24,997 nt of DNA from Rhodospirillaceae bacterium UBA3470 (GTDB taxonomy: Bacteria; Pseudomonadota; Alphaproteobacteria; Rhodospirillales; Casp-alpha2): NCBI GenBank assembly GCA_002378125.1, contig DFRF01000087.1, positions 1 through 24,997 of the forward strand. The letters run 5' to 3'. Numbering within the stretch: the stretch's first letter is position 1; the number at the start of each line of letters is the position of its first letter. The notes below the pieces were generated by a model that was not told the DNA's origin, did no database searches, and was given only the letters and a program-made list of their open reading frames with translations. Below, in pieces: positions 20,872-24,997 of this stretch. The position numbers and the translations under genes were made by a program.

Positions 20872-23055
20872 ATGACCTGGGTAACCTCCATGACTTTCCG
20901 TGTTGCCATCGCTCCCATTTTCTCCCGCGCCGCCACATGGGCCTTTATCGGCTTTTTGGCTTGGTATCCGCAGAATGCCGATTCGGCATCATCGAATTGG
21001 GCGGAGACGGACCAAACCAAGGTCCGCATGATCGCCGGCACCCAAGGTGTCGGGGACAGCCGGGAATTTCGGCTGGGCCTGCATTTTCAGATGCAGCCCG
21101 GATGGAAGGTCTATTGGCGTTCGCCCGGCGATGCCGGTTCCCCGCCAAATGTGAATTGGGATGGTTCGCAGAATTTGTCTAACGCCGACATCCAATGGCC
21201 AGTGCCGCTGCGGTTCTCGGTGCTGGGCCTGGAAACTTTGGGCTACAAGAACGAGGTGGTGTTCCCGGTTACCGCGTCCGCGATAACCACATCGCAAGCG
21301 GTCGACGTGAAAGCCCGGATCCATTATCTCACCTGTAACGACATTTGCATTCCCTACGAAGCAAACCTGAGCTTAAACCTGCCCACCGGCGATGCCGGAC
21401 CCAGCGAGCATGCACATCTGATAAACCGGTTTCGCGCCACCGTGCCAGACGGCGGCACGGCCCACGGACTGAAGATCGAAGCCTTGCACAGCGTCAAGGA
21501 CGACAAGGGTATGCGCCTGCAGCTGGTCGCCAGTGCACAGACAGCCTTCACCCAACCCGATGCGTTTTTCGAGGGTGCCCGCGGCCTAGCCTACGGAAAG
21601 CCGAACGTGACCATGATCAACGGCCGCAGCCAAGCGTTGTTTGACGTCAGCGTCGATGGCTTGGACGGATTGGATGACGGCAAGGGACAAACCCTCGACA
21701 GTCGCACCTTCGTGGTCACCCTCGTAGACGGCAAGCGAGTGGCAGAGAAATCCCTGGTGGCGCGGCCAGGCGCCCCGCCTACAGCACTTAGTTTCAGCGC
21801 GCCTACCCGCGACAACGTCTCTCTAATCAGCATTCTCCTGCTCGCGATCATCGGCGGCCTGATCCTAAATCTCATGCCCTGCGTCTTGCCGGTTCTCTCC
21901 TTGAAACTGCTGGGCTTGGTCCAGCACGGCGATGGTGACCCGTGGGCGGCCCGCGCCGGGTTTCTTGCCTCAGCCACCGGAATAATCGCCGCATTTCTGG
22001 TTTTGGCTGGGGCATTGGCTAGTCTCAAGGGCGGCGGCATGGTTGTCGGATGGGGCATTCAATTCCAGCAGGCTTGGTTTCTGATCGGCCTGGCCCTCTT
22101 GATCACTCTTTTCGCCTGCAATCTCTGGGGCTTCTTCGAGTTGCGCCTACCACAATCGATTTCCGACGCCAGCATCCGCGCCGGCAACACCAATGGGCTG
22201 GGTGGACATTTTCTGCAAGGGGCCTTCGCCACACTGCTGGCAACACCATGCTCAGCGCCGTTTCTTGGCACAGCCGTCGGGTTCGCATTGGCCGGAGACA
22301 CAGCGGACATATTCCTGGTGTTCGCGGCTTTGGGCCTAGGCGTGGCGCTTCCCTATTTCCTCATCGCAGCGTTCCCGAAGACGGCAACGTGGCTGCCAAA
22401 ACCCGGCACCTGGGTGGTCAAGTTGAAGATCGTTCTGGGCTTCGCCTTAGCGGCTACGGGTGCGTGGATTCTGACCGTCCTGGCCGGCACCGCCGGCGCT
22501 ACAGTGGCCTGGGTCGCTGCCGGCCTAATGGCTGCCTCCGGTGGTGTCCTGTACTGGGCACATAAACTTGGTCATGCGGGTATCAAACTGTCGGCGCCGG
22601 CCCTATTAGCCGCATTCCTTGTCGCCACGGCCACGCCACACTGGTTGTCGCAATCGACGGCCAGCGCAGGCAAAATCGACAACACCATTTGGCAACCCTT
22701 CGATGAGGATATCATCCCCAAACTGGTGGCGGAAGGCAAGACAGTCTACCTGGATGTGACCGCGGACTGGTGTATCACTTGTCTAGTCAACAAGGGTTTG
22801 GTGTTGGGTGACCAACGGGTCAACGATTTACTCTCCAGCGGTAAAATCATTGCCATGCAGGCGGATTGGACGAAACCGAGTGACGCCATTTCCCGGTATC
22901 TAGCCAAGCACGGCCGCTACGGCATTCCGTTCAACATGGTCTACGGTCCCAACAAACCTGACGGGATCGTGCTACCCGAATTATTGAGCGCCGGGATCGT
23001 TCTGGATGCCTTCGGCACCGCGGCAGACAACCCAATTCTGACCTCCCAGAAATAA
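20872..23055 (+). CDS. Thiol:disulfide interchange protein, DsbD/ScsB type
   Basis: This 727-residue membrane protein relays electrons from cytoplasmic thioredoxin to periplasmic thiols. A signal-like hydrophobic stretch covers about 17-37. A periplasmic N-terminal domain has the cysteine pair Cys155/Cys159 in LTCNDICIPYE. A central membrane domain of about eight helices from about residue 316 has the conserved Cys337 (NLMPCVLPVLSLKLLG) and Cys460 (ATPCSAPFLGTA). A C-terminal thioredoxin domain has Cys634-Ile-Thr-Cys637 (ADWCITC). The total length and the long N-terminal domain fit ScsB-like members better than short CcdA. ATG 20872 and ATG 20890 are both possible; neither has a clear ribosome site, and a TATACT at 20854-20859 would give a very short leader. 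A peroxiredoxin gene follows. Confidence 0.94.
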   Translation: MTWVTSMTFRVAIAPIFSRAATWAFIGFLAWYPQNADSASSNWAETDQTKVRMIAGTQGVGDSREFRLGLHFQMQPGWKVYWRSPGDAGSPPNVNWDGSQNLSNADIQWPVPLRFSVLGLETLGYKNEVVFPVTASAITTSQAVDVKARIHYLTCNDICIPYEANLSLNLPTGDAGPSEHAHLINRFRATVPDGGTAHGLKIEALHSVKDDKGMRLQLVASAQTAFTQPDAFFEGARGLAYGKPNVTMINGRSQALFDVSVDGLDGLDDGKGQTLDSRTFVVTLVDGKRVAEKSLVARPGAPPTALSFSAPTRDNVSLISILLLAIIGGLILNLMPCVLPVLSLKLLGLVQHGDGDPWAARAGFLASATGIIAAFLVLAGALASLKGGGMVVGWGIQFQQAWFLIGLALLITLFACNLWGFFELRLPQSISDASIRAGNTNGLGGHFLQGAFATLLATPCSAPFLGTAVGFALAGDTADIFLVFAALGLGVALPYFLIAAFPKTATWLPKPGTWVVKLKIVLGFALAATGAWILTVLAGTAGATVAWVAAGLMAASGGVLYWAHKLGHAGIKLSAPALLAAFLVATATPHWLSQSTASAGKIDNTIWQPFDEDIIPKLVAEGKTVYLDVTADWCITCLVNKGLVLGDQRVNDLLSSGKIIAMQADWTKPSDAISRYLAKHGRYGIPFNMVYGPNKPDGIVLPELLSAGIVLDAFGTAADNPILTSQK

Positions 23056-23111
23056 TTGCCAGTTAAGGGGTGAAATCATCTACTGAAGAGATTAAATGTC
23101 TGAGGTCCGCC

Positions 23112-23138
23112 AGAAATCGCGATATGAGATTTCTTTTT
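23112..23138 (+). terminator. Possible rho-independent terminator after the DsbD-type gene
   Basis: AGAAATC (23112-23118) pairs perfectly with GATTTCT (23128-23134) around a 9-base loop and is followed at once by TTTT (23135-23138). The stem is AT-rich, so the terminator would be weak or leaky. It would separate dsbD transcription from the peroxiredoxin gene that starts at 23162, or allow partial read-through. Confidence 0.45.
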
Positions 23139-23161
23139 GAACCGATCCTGAAGGGAGCGAC

Positions 23162-23641
23162 ATGACTATTAAGGTAGGCGACAGTATTCCTTTCGTGAAC
23201 CTAGCCACAATGGGTGCCGAAGGCAAAGAAGACCTCTCAACCAACGATCTTTTCAAAGATAAGAACGTGGTAATATTTGGCGTGCCCGGCGCCTTTACAC
23301 CGACTTGCTCCGCTAAGCATTTGCCAGGCTTCGTGGAACACGCCGATGCCATCAAAGCGAAGGGAATTGACACCATAGTCTGCATTTCCGTCAATGACGC
23401 CTTCGTCATGGCTGCTTGGGGAAAGGACCAGAACGTTGGCGACAAAGTCATGATGGTGGCCGACGGCAGCGCGCATTTCGCAGAGGCGGTCGGACTTGAA
23501 TTAGATCTGAGCCGCCGCGGAATGGGCATGCGCTGCAAGCGTTTTTCCATGCTGGTCGAAGACTGCGTTATCAAGAGCCTAAACATCGACGGACCCACTT
23601 TCGAAAAGACCAGCGCCGAACAAATGCTGAGTGACCTCTAA
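23162..23641 (+). CDS. Prx5-type peroxiredoxin
   Basis: This 159-residue thiol peroxidase has the Prx5 signature VPGAFTPTCSAKHLPGF with peroxidatic Cys49. Further features are Cys74 (TIVCISVND), the SRRGMGMRCKRFSMLV segment containing Cys125, and Cys135. Members reduce hydrogen peroxide and alkyl peroxides with glutaredoxin or thioredoxin as donor. No glutaredoxin domain is fused. The length is typical for this subfamily, and no signal peptide is present. AAGGGAG 5-6 bp upstream supports ATG 23162. It lies after the DsbD-type gene with a weak terminator between, so it may have its own promoter. Confidence 0.95.
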   Translation: MTIKVGDSIPFVNLATMGAEGKEDLSTNDLFKDKNVVIFGVPGAFTPTCSAKHLPGFVEHADAIKAKGIDTIVCISVNDAFVMAAWGKDQNVGDKVMMVADGSAHFAEAVGLELDLSRRGMGMRCKRFSMLVEDCVIKSLNIDGPTFEKTSAEQMLSDL

Positions 23642-24029
23642 AGCGCACAGTCTATCAAGATTTGCCGGTCACCGGCACCCCCGGAGCCTTTGCTTTTCTG
23701 TAAACCGGCCCAAAATTCTCTCTAGACGGACGTCGCCACAGAGGTGCGTGCTACTCAGCAGCGGAGGCGGTAGAATGGAAGCCGTCCGGAAAAGCCTGCG
23801 CGATGACATCTTAGTTGACTCTCGCGCAGCGGAGCCAGAACTCTCATTTCCGCCTAGGAGCCTCAGGCGATAGCCCATTACCTAGGTCCTTGCGTCGGTG
23901 GCAAGAAATGCTCTCCAAGCGCCGAAGACCTGAATACGTTACTAAACCACATGCGCTGGGGACCCGGTTTGATGTAATTCGCCGTTTCCGGTTTACTAAC
24001 GCCTCCTCCCACGTCGATAAACGGGCAAA
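23642..24029. other. 388-bp gap, no convincing gene
   Basis: Open frames at 23631-23873 and 23815-24033 (plus) and 23669-23878 (minus) have low-complexity Arg/Ser-rich translations without family motifs and no good ribosome sites, so I do not call them. The gap begins with a perfect 15-bp palindrome TGCCGGTCACCGGCA at 23663-23677, followed 15 bp later by a modest T-rich stretch. This may help end transcription of the peroxiredoxin gene, but it is not a classical terminator. Confidence 0.4.
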
Positions 24030-24997
24030 ATGATGACCATCGAAACCTCCCTTCCCATCTATCCCTTTACGCTAGCCCGGCTCGACGTTCATGTCTTCCG
24101 GGCCAGCGTGTCTAAGCCGGTCGTTACGTCTTTCAATACCATGAACAGCCGCGCCACCGCGTTGCTTCGCGTTGAAGATACGGACGGGGCTCACGGCTGG
24201 GGTGAAATCTGGGGAAATTTCCCAACCATCACGTCAGAACACCGGGCCCGGTTGGCGGCTTGGGCGCTGCCTTCGCTCGCTATTGGCGCGGAGATCTCCA
24301 ACCCTGCCGCTTTTCACGCTCACGTGCGCGCCAAACTCCGGGTGATTGAAGTGCAAAGCGACGAGCCCGGCCCCATCGCCGGCATCGCGGCGGCCCTAGA
24401 TCAGGCCGTTTGGGACCTGGCTGCCCGAAAGCACGATGTTTCCCTACGCCGGCTACTGCGCGGCAACGCACCGGATACCGTACCGGCCTATGCCAGCGGC
24501 CTGAACCCCAAGGGAGCGGCCGATCAGGTCGCCGCCGCGCGGATGCGCGGATTTCAACGGTTCAAGTTGAAAATCGGATTCGGTAATGACGTAGACCTGC
24601 CTAACATAGACGATATCCGCGCCAACATGACGGATGACGAAATCCTCTTCGTCGATGCCAACATGCGCTGGTCGCCGGAAGAAGCGACCACCCAGGTGGG
24701 GAAGCTGTCAGATTATGGACTTGGTTGGATCGAGGAGCCTATCCGCGCCGACGAGCCGGCCGAGGTATGGCGCGCCCTTCACACGGCCACTACTACGCCC
24801 CTTGCGGGTGGTGAAAACCTACGCGGTGATCAAGCCTTCACGGAGTCCCTGGAATGGCTGAACTTCATGCAGCCCGACGTGGGCAAGCTAGGTGGCATCA
24901 GCGGGTGTTACGCGATTGCCCGCCAAGCCTTGGATGCTGGTGTCACCTATTGCCCCCACTGGCTGAGTGGCGGCGTGGGCTTGCTGCATTCAGCCAA
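24030..24997 (+). CDS. Enolase-superfamily enzyme (mandelate racemase / muconate lactonizing type), 5' part
   Basis: The frame from ATG 24030 stays open to the right edge (322 codons), so the stop lies outside the window. The capping domain (about 1-150) precedes a TIM barrel with the Lys-x-Lys motif Lys179/Lys181 in RFKLKIG, the three metal ligands Asp209 (VDANMRW), Glu235 (WIEEP) and Glu262 (GGENLRG), then Asp283 (QPDVGKLGG) and His310 (CPHWLSGGVG). The Lys and the Asp/His dyad are the two-sided acid-base set of the mandelate racemase subgroup. It abstracts a proton alpha to a carboxylate, giving racemisation, dehydration or cycloisomerisation. A second ATG follows at once (24033), and no strong ribosome site is seen. 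The substrate is unknown. Confidence 0.9.
   Translation, partial: MMTIETSLPIYPFTLARLDVHVFRASVSKPVVTSFNTMNSRATALLRVEDTDGAHGWGEIWGNFPTITSEHRARLAAWALPSLAIGAEISNPAAFHAHVRAKLRVIEVQSDEPGPIAGIAAALDQAVWDLAARKHDVSLRRLLRGNAPDTVPAYASGLNPKGAADQVAAARMRGFQRFKLKIGFGNDVDLPNIDDIRANMTDDEILFVDANMRWSPEEATTQVGKLSDYGLGWIEEPIRADEPAEVWRALHTATTTPLAGGENLRGDQAFTESLEWLNFMQPDVGKLGGISGCYAIARQALDAGVTYCPHWLSGGVGLLHSA

Noticed and set aside
23631..24033. Two plus-strand frames after the peroxiredoxin gene
   Set aside because: Arg/Ser-rich translations, no motifs, no ribosome sites, and overlap with neighbouring gene ends.
24280..24861. Minus-strand frame 24280-24471 and plus-strand frame 24634-24861 as genes
   Set aside because: Both are alternative frames inside the enolase-superfamily gene, which shows a full motif set.
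1..24997. CRISPR arrays, insertion sequences, prophage genes, toxin-antitoxin pairs
   Set aside because: No repeat-spacer pattern, transposase, integrase or phage motif, and no small paired toxin-antitoxin genes, were seen on either strand.

Overview
The window looks like the chromosome of an alphaproteobacterium, most likely from the Rhodospirillales or a relative. This rests on the moderately GC-rich coding sequence, Shine-Dalgarno sites of the AAGGGAG/GGAGG type, a threonine synthase gene directly coupled to an M16 processing-type protease gene, and an algH (yqgE) gene divergent from a dsbD/scsB-type gene that is followed by a Prx5-type peroxiredoxin gene. The lineage call is an inference from gene order and protein character; no database search was possible.

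Region 1 (1-880) is a junction. An AT-rich leader with three copies of the nonamer TTGTATCAA precedes a tRNA-Gly(CCC) gene with encoded CCA. About 10 bp past the CCA lies the truncated end of an antisense YcaD-like MFS transporter pseudogene, which carries three in-frame stops, one frameshift and no C-terminal half.

Region 2 (881-17040) is a large accessory catabolic cluster. A divergent IclR regulator and a candidate operator face an operon of acyl-CoA dehydrogenase, CaiB/BaiF CoA-transferase and MDR oxidoreductase. After a 636-bp gap with no recognised gene comes a two-gene unit: an SdhA/FrdA-like flavoprotein and a stand-alone 2Fe-2S protein. Next are a CPxC peroxiredoxin-like protein, an opposite-strand ureohydrolase, a ScoA/ScoB (PcaI/PcaJ-like) 3-oxoacid CoA-transferase pair and an opposite-strand MFS carrier. 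A last run holds a 2-keto-4-pentenoate-hydratase-type enzyme, a second CaiB/BaiF CoA-transferase, a crotonase-family protein and an M19-dipeptidase-like protein. Together they suggest uptake of an acid, activation to a CoA thioester by CoA transfer, flavin-dependent desaturation, crotonase and hydratase steps, and CoA transfer on a 3-oxoacid. The substrate is not evident. Several members lack textbook catalytic residues: the flavoprotein lacks the substrate His and Thr, the crotonase lacks the second Glu, and the M19 protein lacks three metal ligands. The cluster may therefore act on an unusual molecule.

Region 3 (17135-23641) is conserved and housekeeping-like: thrC, an M16 protease, a small unknown gene in an operon with algH on the minus strand, then dsbD/scsB and prx5 on the plus strand.

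Region 4 (23642-24997) is a gap without a convincing gene followed by the first 322 codons of an enolase-superfamily (mandelate racemase/muconate lactonizing type) gene that runs off the right edge. I saw no insertion sequences, phage genes, rRNA or CRISPR arrays.
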